From: Candidatus Moraniibacteriota bacterium | GTDB lineage: Bacteria > Patescibacteriota > Minisyncoccia > Moranbacterales > UBA2206 | Assembly (NCBI GenBank): GCA_030679995.1 | Contig: JAUXSK010000003.1 | Coordinates: 1-40,735 of the forward strand | Length of the DNA: 40,735 bases | Reading direction: 5' to 3' | Shown here: positions 24,975 to 32,520 of the stretch, one piece after another | Position numbering within the stretch: the first letter of the stretch is position 1 | Layout of the letters: each line of letters begins with the position of its first letter | Position numbers and translations under genes: made by a program | The notes under the pieces: model-generated | Seen by the model: the letters and a program-made list of their open reading frames with translations, nothing else | Databases searched by the model: none | Told to the model about the DNA's origin: nothing

Positions 24975-26857
24975 TACTTTTCTTTCTTTTTAGATTCTTT
25001 AACCTCAGACGGAGGCGCATCCGCGCTATCGGCCGCCACTTCGGCTTTATCCTTTTCCTCTGAAAGCTGGCTTAATGTATGGTATCGGTTAAATTCATCC
25101 AATTCTTTTTGCGTATATTCCTCCGTCGGCTCGACATTATAATATTCCAGCAAGAATTTCATCAATTCGCCGAAAGCCGGCGCCGCGCTCGATTCAGCCC
25201 ATTCCACGTTTTTCGGATTATCCAACTTCACGACGATGACGAATTTTGGATCGTTGATCGGAGCGAATCCGGCAAAAGACCCCGTTGATTTCCCTTCCGC
25301 ATATTTTCCGGTTTCCGGATCGACCAACTGCGCCGTACCCGTCTTGCCGCCTACCAGATAACCCGGGACGTCCGCCCGCTTGCCATGTCCGTCCGTCACC
25401 ACGCTGCGCAATATCTCAGCGGTCTGCATAGCGGCCTGCGGAGAAATAACCCGGCGGACTTCCTGCGTCCGCACAACATCTTCACTACCATCCGCATGGA
25501 TAATACTATCGATTATTTGCGGTTTCATCAAGGTACCGCCATTGGCGATGGCGCTATATGCTGCCGCCAATTGGATCGGAGTGACCGTGATACCCTGTCC
25601 GAATGAGGCCGTAAAGAACTGGATATTGCTTTTCAGATTTTTCAAATTATTGATATTTCCCCTGGCCTCTCCGACCAATTCTATCCCCGTCTGGGTTCCA
25701 AAGCCGAACCGCTCGACATAATCGGCAAAATTCTTATTGCCCAACAATTTTTCCACATATATGACCCCGGTATTCAAGGATTTTTCCAATACTTGGGTCA
25801 TGGTCTGTTTGCCATTGGATTTCAAATCGGAATTGCGGATGTTATAACCCGCTTCTTTGACTGATCCGGTATCGATATAGGTCGTGTCAGGTGAAATCTT
25901 GCCGCTGTCCAAGCCGGCTGCGATCGTAATCGGCTTAAAAACACTTCCCGACTCGTAAGCGTCGTTTACCGCCGGATTGCGGAAAGAGTTTAGGTCCTCG
26001 GTCTTGGCATAATCATTCGGATTGAAAGTCGGATAGCTGGCCAAAGTCAATATTTTTCCGGTATCCGGGTCCATAATCACGATTTGTCCTCCGTCTGCCG
26101 CGTATCTTTCAGTCGCGCTCTTCAGGATTTTTTCAGCTTGATATTGCGCGATATGATCCAATGTCAGGATAAGGGTATCGCCGTTTTTAGCTTGTGAAAT
26201 CTCTTTTTGCCCACCACCTATCCAACCACCGGATGCGTCCCGCTCATGGAAAAGCGATCCGTCGGTCCCTCTTAGCTGATCATCGAAATAAGCTTCCAAG
26301 CCATAGCGTCCACCCAAAGTATCGCCCTTCCAGCCCACGAACCCCAACGCATTGGCTGCTAATTCAGAAGAAGGATAGTATCGATAATTTTCATCGGCCA
26401 ATCGGATACCCTTCAAATCCAAATCTTTGATTTTTCCGATTTCATCTTCATTCAAACGATGTTTCAGCAATTCATACATATCATCCTTATTTTCAAATCT
26501 GGTTTTAAGATCCCCGGCATCCATTTGCAAAATCGACGCCACGGCATCGGCCGCCTCGGACGAATCCTCGATTTCCTTCGGCACAGCATATGCCATTTTG
26601 GTTTCGCGATTGACTGCCGCCGGATACAACCCCGCCCGATCCTTCATAAATATTTCTCCGCGCTTCGGAACCAGGTTTTTAAAAAAAGAATGTTGGCCCT
26701 CAGCCAAAGCCCGATACTGGTCGCATTGGAGAACCTGCAAATTATAGAAACGCAATAAAAGCACCAACACTAGCGCAAAAAACAAAAAGGCCAGCGCATT
26801 TATCCTCCAGTTGGAAACCCCCTCGGATTTTTTCTTATTTATAACTGATACTGACAT
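24974..26857 (-). CDS. ftsI: Penicillin-binding transpeptidase, FtsI/class B PBP
   Basis: One N-terminal membrane helix (about residues 20-37) leads into a class B PBP dimerisation region. The transpeptidase domain carries all three motifs: SVFK near residue 305, SLN in LEKSLNTGVIY, and KTGT in VGGKTGTAQ. It cross-links septal peptidoglycan in the periplasm-equivalent space. The C-terminal ~35 residues are a charged Asp/Glu/Lys-rich tail, and no PASTA domain is seen. At 627 aa it is of normal length. Between ftsL and murF in mraZ order it fits FtsI; the missing ftsW is not in this window. Confidence 0.93.
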   Translation of the reverse strand: MSVSVINKKKSEGVSNWRINALAFLFFALVLVLLLRFYNLQVLQCDQYRALAEGQHSFFKNLVPKRGEIFMKDRAGLYPAAVNRETKMAYAVPKEIEDSSEAADAVASILQMDAGDLKTRFENKDDMYELLKHRLNEDEIGKIKDLDLKGIRLADENYRYYPSSELAANALGFVGWKGDTLGGRYGLEAYFDDQLRGTDGSLFHERDASGGWIGGGQKEISQAKNGDTLILTLDHIAQYQAEKILKSATERYAADGGQIVIMDPDTGKILTLASYPTFNPNDYAKTEDLNSFRNPAVNDAYESGSVFKPITIAAGLDSGKISPDTTYIDTGSVKEAGYNIRNSDLKSNGKQTMTQVLEKSLNTGVIYVEKLLGNKNFADYVERFGFGTQTGIELVGEARGNINNLKNLKSNIQFFTASFGQGITVTPIQLAAAYSAIANGGTLMKPQIIDSIIHADGSEDVVRTQEVRRVISPQAAMQTAEILRSVVTDGHGKRADVPGYLVGGKTGTAQLVDPETGKYAEGKSTGSFAGFAPINDPKFVIVVKLDNPKNVEWAESSAAPAFGELMKFLLEYYNVEPTEEYTQKELDEFNRYHTLSQLSEEKDKAEVAADSADAPPSEVKESKKKEK

Positions 26858-26910
26858 AGAATAATAAAAAGTCCTGCTTAAAAACCAATAAGTCTAAAGT
26901 CTCCCTCGGA

Positions 26911-27318
26911 TCACTTCATTGCCACAGGCCCATTTATTTCCACATAGGTCACCTCGCCGGAATTTACCAAATTCAAATCCTGCGAAGCTTTTTCAATATT
27001 ATACATCGAACGCAATTCGACTTCATGGATCTCCATCCGCTTGCTTTCCTTGTCCAATTCTTGGATTTTGCCTTCCAGTTCCCGGATTTCATAACCCTTG
27101 GTCGCGATATCATTGACTTGATACAGATAGAATGCCCCGCAGACACAAGCGCCCAGCGCTATAGCGAAAACCAGCGACATCAAGTTGATTTCAGCCCTTC
27201 CAGCTGTGCCGATTTTTCCGTTTGCGGAAAAAACGCCGCCCAAAAAAGCAGAAGTTTTTCGCATCCGAGCCCGGTCAGGGCCCTTGGCAGATTTGTTTAA
27301 AATCAAAACTCGCGACAT
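26911..27318 (-). CDS. ftsL: FtsL/DivIC-like division protein
   Basis: The 135-aa bitopic protein has a basic cytoplasmic N-terminus, one membrane helix (about residues 46-66, LMSLVFAIALGACVCGAFYLY) and then a heptad-patterned coiled coil (about 75-105, IRELEGKIQELDKESKRMEI). This is the architecture of FtsL and DivIC. Sequence is too poorly conserved to decide between them, but its place between rsmH and ftsI is that of ftsL in many bacteria. It would stabilise the FtsW/FtsI complex at the septum. Confidence 0.75.
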   Translation of the reverse strand: MSRVLILNKSAKGPDRARMRKTSAFLGGVFSANGKIGTAGRAEINLMSLVFAIALGACVCGAFYLYQVNDIATKGYEIRELEGKIQELDKESKRMEIHEVELRSMYNIEKASQDLNLVNSGEVTYVEINGPVAMK

Positions 27319-27387
27319 TTATTTTCAGTCCCCCTGAAAATTTTTTGTTTATTTTTATATTTTGTCAGTGCTTTTGCATTTTGCGCC

Positions 27388-28326
27388 TTATCCTTGTATT
27401 TTTTCACAAATCCGGAGCTTCGCGCTCCGTGACCGAGGATTACCACCCAGTTCATCCTCCGTCGGAATAACCGGCTTTTTTGTGATTATCCTGATTTTAG
27501 CTTTCCGACCGCACTGGCAAATCGGGAAGTCCGCCGGGCAAATGCATCCCTTAGCATTTTCCCGATATATATTTTTAACTATCCTGTCTTCTAATGAATG
27601 GAATGAGATGATGGCCAACCGTCCTCCGACTTCCAAGGCGTCGATCGCCTGCGGCACGAATTTATCCAGCATTTCCAGTTCCTTATTGGTCTCGATCCGC
27701 AAAGCCTGGAAAGTTTTCGTCGCTGGATGGATCTTGCCATGCTGGAATCTTTCCGGTATCGCGTCATTTATGATCCCGACCAGTTCGTGCGTCGTCTCAA
27801 TGGGTTTTATTTTCCGCCGGTCGGCAATCCTCTTGGCGATGATGCCGGCAAACCTCTCTTCACCGTAATTTTTCAGGATGCGGGCGATTTCTCCCTGCGT
27901 ATATTCATTCACGATCTTCCTAGCCGTCAATCCGCCTTCGCGGTCAAGGCGCATATCCAGCGGCGCGTCCTGCAAAAAACTCATCCCGACTGCCGGATCC
28001 TCCAATTGTATCGAGGAATATCCGAGGTCAGCCAAAATCGCATCTACCTTCCCGATTCCCAGCTCCGCCAAGATATTTTGCAGATTTGCAAAATTATCTT
28101 TGACCGTAATCACATTCCCGCCTTCTCCGGGCAATCGTTTGCGGAAACCATCAATCGCCTGAGAATCCTGATCAATGGCAATGAGTTTCCCTCCTCCGCC
28201 GATAATTTTCAAAATCTCATCGCTGTGTCCGCCTCCCCCCAGAGTGGCGTCCACAGCAACGGATCCTTTTTTCAAATTGAGACCTTCGATGCTTTCTTTC
28301 AGCAAAACCGATTTATGAATTGTCAT
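27388..28326 (-). CDS. rsmH: 16S rRNA (cytosine-1402-N4)-methyltransferase
   Basis: The start HKSVLLKESIEGL and SAM motif VDATLGGGGHSDEIL are diagnostic of RsmH (MraW). The later ISFHSLEDRIVKN and C-terminal RSRSAKLRI complete it. At 312 aa it is of standard length. It methylates C1402 in the decoding centre. It is the second gene of the mra cluster, separated from mraZ by a 122-bp A/T-rich spacer. Confidence 0.97.
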   Translation of the reverse strand: MTIHKSVLLKESIEGLNLKKGSVAVDATLGGGGHSDEILKIIGGGGKLIAIDQDSQAIDGFRKRLPGEGGNVITVKDNFANLQNILAELGIGKVDAILADLGYSSIQLEDPAVGMSFLQDAPLDMRLDREGGLTARKIVNEYTQGEIARILKNYGEERFAGIIAKRIADRRKIKPIETTHELVGIINDAIPERFQHGKIHPATKTFQALRIETNKELEMLDKFVPQAIDALEVGGRLAIISFHSLEDRIVKNIYRENAKGCICPADFPICQCGRKAKIRIITKKPVIPTEDELGGNPRSRSAKLRICEKIQG

Positions 28327-28448
28327 CCCATAATTTCAAATTATAAATTTTAAATTTAAAATGAAATCCAAATGATAAAATTTTTAATATTTATCCATTC
28401 AGTGATTTAAAATTGATTTAAAATTTAAAATTTAATCTTTAAAATTTC
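28327..28448. repeat. A/T-rich spacer between mraZ and rsmH
   Basis: The spacer consists largely of TTTAAATTTAAAAT-type units in both orientations, able to form several alternative A-U hairpins. No gene is seen. It resembles the spacers around trxA and tRNA-Gln. Confidence 0.5.
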
Positions 28449-28883
28449 TTAGTACACTCCTAACTTTCCCAACTGCTCCGCGATTTCATCGGAATTCTTC
28501 TCGGCTTTCTCCTTATATTCTTTCCATTTATTTTCATCCCATATTTCCAAACGGTTATACAATCCGGCGATCACCACGTTCTTGGCGAGCCCTGCATATT
28601 CTTTCAGATAATCCGGAATCAAAATCCTTCCTTGTTTGTCCACGTCCACATCCACCGCTCCGGCCAGCATCAGGCGGGTGAAACTTCGCGTACCGGCTTC
28701 ACCGACCGGCAAAGTTCCGAGTTTGCCTGCTAATTCCTCCCAAGCTTTCATAGTGTAGATGAACAAACATTTGTCCAATCCGCGCGTGACTACGACTTTG
28801 CTCTTCAATTCCGCACGGAACTTGCTTGGCACTGCCAATCTTTTTTTCTCATCGACCGAATGTGAATATTCTCCTATAAACAT
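28449..28883 (-). CDS. mraZ: Transcriptional regulator MraZ
   Basis: The protein begins MFIGEYSHSVDEKKRLAVPSKF, the classic MraZ start, so I use the ATG at 28883, not the upstream start in the track. Two AbrB-like half-domains each hold the conserved DxxGR-type turn: DEKKRLAVP in the first, DKQGRILIP in the second. At 144 aa it is normal. MraZ binds repeats in its own promoter and controls the division cluster. Candidate GTGG-containing sites lie downstream of the predicted start at 28969-28991. Confidence 0.95.
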   Translation of the reverse strand: MFIGEYSHSVDEKKRLAVPSKFRAELKSKVVVTRGLDKCLFIYTMKAWEELAGKLGTLPVGEAGTRSFTRLMLAGAVDVDVDKQGRILIPDYLKEYAGLAKNVVIAGLYNRLEIWDENKWKEYKEKAEKNSDEIAEQLGKLGVY

Positions 28884-28911
28884 AACTGGTGCGAATTTAC
28901 GGATTACATTC

Positions 28912-28959
28912 AAACTACGAATCATCTATATCCATAGATTCGCGCATCACTCGTAGTTT
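28912..28959 (-). promoter_or_regulatory. Folded 5' leader of mraZ
   Basis: AAACTACGA pairs perfectly with TCGTAGTTT across 30 nt. Inside, ATCTAT-ATCC-ATAGAT forms a second hairpin. A competing pair CGAATC/GATTCG shares bases with the outer stem, so two folds are possible. Confidence 0.45.
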
Positions 28960-28968
28960 CGAATCGGG

Positions 28969-28991
28969 CCACTTACCACTTTACCCCACTT
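28969..28991 (-). promoter_or_regulatory. Candidate MraZ operator
   Basis: The minus strand holds three AAGTGG units, with start-to-start spacing of 10 and 7 bp, just downstream of the predicted transcription start. Two further GTGG cores lie between the -35 and -10. This is close to the repeated GTGG-type boxes bound by MraZ in other bacteria. Confidence 0.55.
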
Positions 28992-29008
28992 CATATTCCT
29001 ATATCCCT

Positions 29009-29052
29009 ATTTTACTCCACCCCTCCACAATGTCAAAGCCGAGTTATCCACA
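29009..29052 (-). promoter_or_regulatory. mra operon promoter with adjacent TTATCCACA box
   Basis: On the minus strand TTGACA (29036-29031) and TAAAAT (29014-29009) are 16 bp apart. A perfect DnaA-box consensus TTATCCACA (plus, 29044-29052) ends 7 bp upstream of the -35. The leader to mraZ is about 120 nt. Confidence 0.75.
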
Positions 29053-29095
29053 GGCAAGCCAAACAAAAAATATCAATCTAGGGATTGCTTTTAGC

Positions 29096-29121
29096 GAAAA
29101 AACCCCGGTTTCATCCGAGGT
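29096..29121 (-). terminator. Terminator after maf
   Basis: On the minus strand ACCTCGG and CCGGGGT pair (one G-T) around ATGAAA and run into six T. It separates the maf unit from the mra promoter. Confidence 0.75.
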
Positions 29122-29144
29122 GACAATCCTTATTATTTTAATAT

Positions 29145-29732
29145 TTACGACTTCAAGACATCCACGCCTAACTTCACCAGATTCACATAGACTTTATTGA
29201 GCGGCAAACCGATTACGGAATAGAAATCCCCTTCGATACCGTCGATTAGGACAGCTGCCCGCTCCATCAAGCCGTAGGCTCCGGCTCTCGTCAACGGTTC
29301 TTCGGTCGCGATATAGTCGTCGATTTCTTCTTCCGTCAGCGTCCTAAACTTGACCGAAGCCGTGCCGATATCATTGATCACAATATCGTTTTTCGTATCA
29401 ATGATGGCGAATCCCGAAACAACCTCGTGCCGTTTGCCAGAAAAATTTCGCAATATATCTTTGGCATCCCGCGCGTCTTTCGGCTTGCCGATAAATTTGC
29501 CGTCGAAAATGACGAATGTGTCGGCTCCGATGATGATCGCGTCATCATAATGCCGGGCGACATCTCGCGCTTTATTCAAAGCCAGAGATTTGACCAGCTC
29601 GTGCGGATCGTCCATCGCGCCCATATCCTCTTCATATCCGCTTTCCCGGATATCGAATTTAAGACCGATCTGCTCCAAAAGAGCTTTTCTTCTCGGCGAT
29701 TTTGAAGCTAAAATGATTTTTCTTCCAGCCAT
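29145..29732 (-). CDS. maf: Maf family nucleotide pyrophosphatase
   Basis: The start MAGRKIILASKSPRRKALL holds the SxSPRR nucleotide-phosphate motif of Maf. The conserved VIGADTFVIFDGKFIGKPKD and FSGKRHEVVSG segments follow. I prefer the ATG at 29732 over the upstream TTG. At 195 aa the length is normal. Maf proteins hydrolyse non-canonical or particular NTPs/dNTPs to the monophosphate, and are tied to septum arrest in some bacteria. Here it lies next to the division cluster, though it has its own terminator. It follows the signal-anchored protein gene by 34 bp. Confidence 0.93.
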   Translation of the reverse strand: MAGRKIILASKSPRRKALLEQIGLKFDIRESGYEEDMGAMDDPHELVKSLALNKARDVARHYDDAIIIGADTFVIFDGKFIGKPKDARDAKDILRNFSGKRHEVVSGFAIIDTKNDIVINDIGTASVKFRTLTEEEIDDYIATEEPLTRAGAYGLMERAAVLIDGIEGDFYSVIGLPLNKVYVNLVKLGVDVLKS

Positions 29733-29766
29733 ATATCCAGAGCGTTTGCTTTCCAAACTTGCATAT

Positions 29767-30420
29767 TTAAAAATTATTTTTTCTTTTTTTTCGATAAGCC
29801 AGGACCCATAACCAGATTATCCCGGCAAGCGCGGATATGATCGCAAGCAAAAGCAAGGTGATTTGGTTCAGATAGGCTGATAATGCCGATTCGCCGAAAA
29901 AATCTTTCTTAATCCGCGGAATGGCCGCGATCGCCTCCAATGCCCCGCCTATCGCGAAGGATTCCGTTTCACCGACAGCCAAAGCGTATTTGCCGGTATT
30001 GCCCGGATTGGAAACTTTGATTTCATAACTCCCCGCCTCAGCCCGCGTCTTATATTCCGGACCTTTGAAATAATTGTCACCCGCGAAAGGTTCATAGAAA
30101 TTCGTCCACCTGAAACCCACGCCGTCCGACGCCACCAATGACTCTCCGTCCTTCTTGATTTCAAAAGAAATGTCCTTCCGCGCGCCCGGCACGTCCGGCA
30201 CCAGCACGTTGGCATACAGGTCGAACGGTTTGTCACTGCGGATCCAGAACGAATCAGGTCGCCCTTCCAGCTCGCCGTAATAAGCTTTGGAAATTTCCGG
30301 CTCTTCCACGCGGACAGCGGTTTCACCGAAAACGACCCGCGGCTGGTGCGCCTGTGAAATTCCCGCACCGGAAAAAAATCCCGCGAGAAAAATTATAGCT
30401 AGTAAATATTTATATTTCAT
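29767..30420 (-). CDS. Exported, C-terminally anchored protein of unknown function
   Basis: A signal peptide (about residues 1-24, ending SQAHQ) precedes a beta-rich exported domain of ~150 residues. A membrane helix (about 186-208, LLLLAIISALAGIIWLWVLAY) and a basic KKRKNNF tail at the C-terminus give an outside domain tethered with a short cytoplasmic end. No catalytic motif is recognised. A TGGTATAAT extended -10 lies so close to the ATG that the mRNA is probably leaderless. Maf follows after 34 bp and may be co-transcribed. Confidence 0.7.
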   Translation of the reverse strand: MKYKYLLAIIFLAGFFSGAGISQAHQPRVVFGETAVRVEEPEISKAYYGELEGRPDSFWIRSDKPFDLYANVLVPDVPGARKDISFEIKKDGESLVASDGVGFRWTNFYEPFAGDNYFKGPEYKTRAEAGSYEIKVSNPGNTGKYALAVGETESFAIGGALEAIAAIPRIKKDFFGESALSAYLNQITLLLLAIISALAGIIWLWVLAYRKKRKNNF

Positions 30421-30426
30421 CTTATT

Positions 30427-30435
30427 ATTATACCA
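30427..30435 (-). promoter_or_regulatory. Extended -10 of a probable leaderless gene
   Basis: TGGTATAAT on the minus strand ends 6 bp before the ATG at 30420. Transcription would then start at or within a base of the initiation codon. No good -35 is visible. Confidence 0.5.
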
Positions 30436-30487
30436 TTAAAAAAACAGTTCCCTAATCCGAACCGTTCCGTTTGCCGATGCGATCTGA

Positions 30488-30829
30488 TCACCTATTGTCC
30501 GCCGGCTCACCCCTATTGTGCTTAATCATATAATCGACATAGGAGAAAATCGTCATCCCGCCCGGATATTCCCTCTTGAGTTGCAGATAAAATTCGCATT
30601 TGCCACAAAGCTTTTCTTTGCTCTCATAGGCCTGCCGACACTCCCCGTCGCACAAAGTCCCGATCACATAGATACAGGCTCGGCCGCCATTTTTCCCGTC
30701 ACAAAAACCGTCCGCCTCGGTATTGCAAGCGGCCGGACAAATTCCGTCTTTAGCCGCATTAACCCCGCCGATTTCCCGGCCGCATTTTTTGAATTCCCAA
30801 CAATTTTTCTTCGATATTTCCATCCGCAT
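30488..30829 (-). CDS. Cys-rich two-CW-like domain protein
   Basis: The 113-aa protein opens with NCWEFKKCGRE, then GICPAACN, GGRACIYVIGTLC and CGKCEFY: eleven Cys in total. The pattern is that of two-CW proteins, although the second CW has become CI here. Such domains occur alone or in sensor proteins and may bind metal or an iron-sulfur cluster; the role is unknown. The start could be the ATG at 30829 or the in-frame one at 30823. A TAAAAT is placed so that the message would have almost no leader. Confidence 0.7.
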   Translation of the reverse strand: MRMEISKKNCWEFKKCGREIGGVNAAKDGICPAACNTEADGFCDGKNGGRACIYVIGTLCDGECRQAYESKEKLCGKCEFYLQLKREYPGGMTIFSYVDYMIKHNRGEPADNR

Positions 30830-31020
30830 TATTTAACTATTTTAGAACAAGATTCCCGGACAGCAGGCTATTTTTCCATACTTAGAAAATTCGACCAGAA
30901 ATGATCGAAGTCCAATATCCTGATATTTTTTTATTGCCGGCAATATGCGGAAACCTTGATTATTATTAGTACAAAATAACATTTACGTTTATTGCACTTC
31001 CATATCCGCACTTCTATGTC

Positions 31021-31049
31021 TTGCACCATTTGCAATATAATTATATAAT
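31021..31049 (+). promoter_or_regulatory. Sigma-70 promoter of the unknown-gtrA unit
   Basis: TTGCAC and TATAAT are exactly 17 bp apart. The start would lie near 31056, giving a leader of about 90 nt that includes the stem at 31070-31125. Confidence 0.75.
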
Positions 31050-31069
31050 ATTTGTATAGACTCATAGAG

Positions 31070-31125
31070 GTTTTATATGGCATAGCGACGGAAGTCGCAT
31101 CGCAAACCGACTATGGGTATAAAAC
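31070..31125 (+). promoter_or_regulatory. Structured 5' leader (candidate cis-regulatory RNA)
   Basis: GTTTTATA (31070-31077) pairs perfectly with TATAAAAC (31118-31125). Inside, CATAG (31081-31085) pairs with CTATG (31111-31115), and GCGAC-GGAA-GTCGC is a GNRA-capped hairpin. A second CATAG at 31063-31067 could compete for the same CTATG. No match to a known riboswitch is recognised. Confidence 0.5.
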
Positions 31126-31147
31126 AAAAACAAATTAACAAAAACAA

Positions 31148-31909
31148 ATGGACGATAAAGATCAAATTGAAAACCAAGCGGAAAAAATCAACGCCTTGCG
31201 CGAGATGATTTATAATTCCGAAAAAAGTTTGCAAGCTGCCAAGGCTATGCTGCTCCAATTGGAAGGGAAAAAGAAAGTCGGCCGAAAAAGGAAAATCGAA
31301 GAAGATGGCGACGGCCGGATTATCGAAGGGACATTCGACGGACAAATTATGATCGGCCTGGACGGCAAACAATACCCCGTTCCCGCCAACTATGCTTCCA
31401 AGTCAAAATTAATCGAGGGCGATATGCTCAAGCTGACCATCACTTCCGAGGGTTCTTTTATGTACAAACAGATCGGACCGGTCGAAAGGAAGCGGCTGAT
31501 CGGAATCGTCAACCAAGATGCTGACGGGAACTATTTCATAACCGCCGACGGCCAGCCATACCGGGTCCTTTTGGCCTCGATCACCTATTTCAAAGTGGAA
31601 CCTGGCGATGAAGTCACGATCGTAACGCCTCGCGACATCGAATCGGATTGGGCTTCCATCGAAAACGTGATCCAAACCGGCAGCGCTATGCGCAATTTCG
31701 CGGCAATGCACAGCAAGAAAAACCATGCCGATATCGATGACATCATCAACGACAAGAAGCCTGCCAACCAAGACACCCAAGGAATGCGGGCGAAAGAAGA
31801 AGTTCCGGAAGATAAGCCCGAAACGAAAAAAGATTTCTCGATCATCGACGAATGGATGCCGGACTTGGAAAAACTCCGCGAAGAACTTAATAAACCTCTC
31901 AACGACTAA
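31148..31909 (+). CDS. Conserved-looking protein of unknown function with coiled coil and two beta domains
   Basis: The 253-aa protein is soluble. Residues ~1-45 form a charged coiled coil (REMIYNSEKSLQAAKAMLLQLE), followed by a basic GRKRK. Two similar small beta domains come next (~58-110 and ~115-165), each with a GLDGKQYPVP or TADGQPYRVL type turn and a VEPGDEVTIV-like strand. The last 80 residues are acidic and disordered with a helical end (DEWMPDLEKLREEL). I do not recognise a family. The domains resemble nucleic-acid- or polymerase-binding barrels, but that is a guess. It sits 3 bp upstream of gtrA and has its own structured leader. Confidence 0.7.
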   Translation: MDDKDQIENQAEKINALREMIYNSEKSLQAAKAMLLQLEGKKKVGRKRKIEEDGDGRIIEGTFDGQIMIGLDGKQYPVPANYASKSKLIEGDMLKLTITSEGSFMYKQIGPVERKRLIGIVNQDADGNYFITADGQPYRVLLASITYFKVEPGDEVTIVTPRDIESDWASIENVIQTGSAMRNFAAMHSKKNHADIDDIINDKKPANQDTQGMRAKEEVPEDKPETKKDFSIIDEWMPDLEKLREELNKPLND

Positions 31910-31912
31910 ACT

Positions 31913-32368
31913 ATGCAAATCGAAAAAATCCTCATCCGCTTCCCCTTCATCAAACAATTCGCGAAATTTTTCATAGTCGGGATAATGAACACGGGCGTAG
32001 ACCTGGCCATTTTGAATATCCTGATGTTCTCCACCCAACAAACCGAAGGGATTTTTTATTCGTTTTTTAAAACATTATCTTTCCTGGCCGCGGTCATTTT
32101 CAGCTATTTCATCAATAAACACTGGACTTTCCAAGATAAGTCCGAAACTGATGCGCACAAAAAATTCTACCAATTCATCGGGATCAGTATCATCGGCGCT
32201 TTCATCAATGTGACCGTAGCCACGCTGGTCGTAGGCATAGTCAGGCCGATGGTCGGAACAGACCTGATTTCCGGACAGCTCTGGGGCAACATCGGCGCGC
32301 TTTCCGGAACCGCCGTCGGATTGTTCTGGAATTTCATCGGCTACAAATTTTGGGTTTTCAAAAAATAA
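31913..32368 (+). CDS. GtrA family membrane protein
   Basis: The 151-aa protein has four hydrophobic helices and the GtrA marks: FAKFFIVGIMNTGVDLAI at the start, FSYFINKHWTF in the middle and FWNFIGYKFWVF at the end. GtrA proteins are thought to flip or position polyprenyl-phosphate-linked sugars for wall or surface glycan synthesis. It begins 3 bp after the stop of the preceding gene, so they are likely one operon, and a terminator follows. Confidence 0.85.
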   Translation: MQIEKILIRFPFIKQFAKFFIVGIMNTGVDLAILNILMFSTQQTEGIFYSFFKTLSFLAAVIFSYFINKHWTFQDKSETDAHKKFYQFIGISIIGAFINVTVATLVVGIVRPMVGTDLISGQLWGNIGALSGTAVGLFWNFIGYKFWVFKK

Positions 32369-32386
32369 CGCCGCGCTTGCGATGCG

Positions 32387-32417
32387 AAACGCCTTGTGAA
32401 GGGCGTTTTTCTTTTTC
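32387..32417 (+). terminator. Terminator after gtrA
   Basis: AAACGCC and GGCGTTT form a 7-bp stem with the loop TTGTGAAG, followed by TTTCTTTTT. It lies between the gtrA stop and the dnaX promoter. Confidence 0.75.
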
Positions 32418-32427
32418 CGTTCCAGTA

Positions 32428-32504
32428 TGGTATAATGACTCCGACAGGGTACCCTTCCGGTACTCTTAATCAATTAAAAAGCCAGTCCTAAAACCCGATT
32501 TTAG
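32428..32504 (+). promoter_or_regulatory. dnaX promoter and hairpin leader
   Basis: TGGTATAAT (TATAAT at 32431-32436) is an extended -10. The 80-nt leader contains the perfect hairpin CCTAAAA-CCCGA-TTTTAGG (32486-32504) shortly before the ATG. No Shine-Dalgarno sequence is visible. I looked for a signal recognition particle RNA, often located before dnaX, and found none. Confidence 0.55.
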
Positions 32505-32520
32505 GCCATATCATATAATT

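Larger units (their letters stand above)
30830..31147. other. Divergent regulatory region between minus and plus gene blocks
   Basis: This 318-bp region holds no gene. It contains two adjacent palindromes, AATATC-CT-GATATT (30914-30927) and ATTGCCGGCAAT (30933-30944), which could be operators. A strong plus-strand promoter and a folded leader follow for the gene at 31148. All genes to the left run minus and the next ones plus. Confidence 0.6.

Noticed and set aside
29044-29052. Origin of replication at a DnaA box
   Set aside because: Only single boxes occur, without a cluster, an A/T-rich unwinding element or dnaA/dnaN next to it.
32410-32520. Signal recognition particle RNA before dnaX
   Set aside because: The conserved GGAAGGAAGCAG-type loop is absent; only a promoter and a short hairpin are found.
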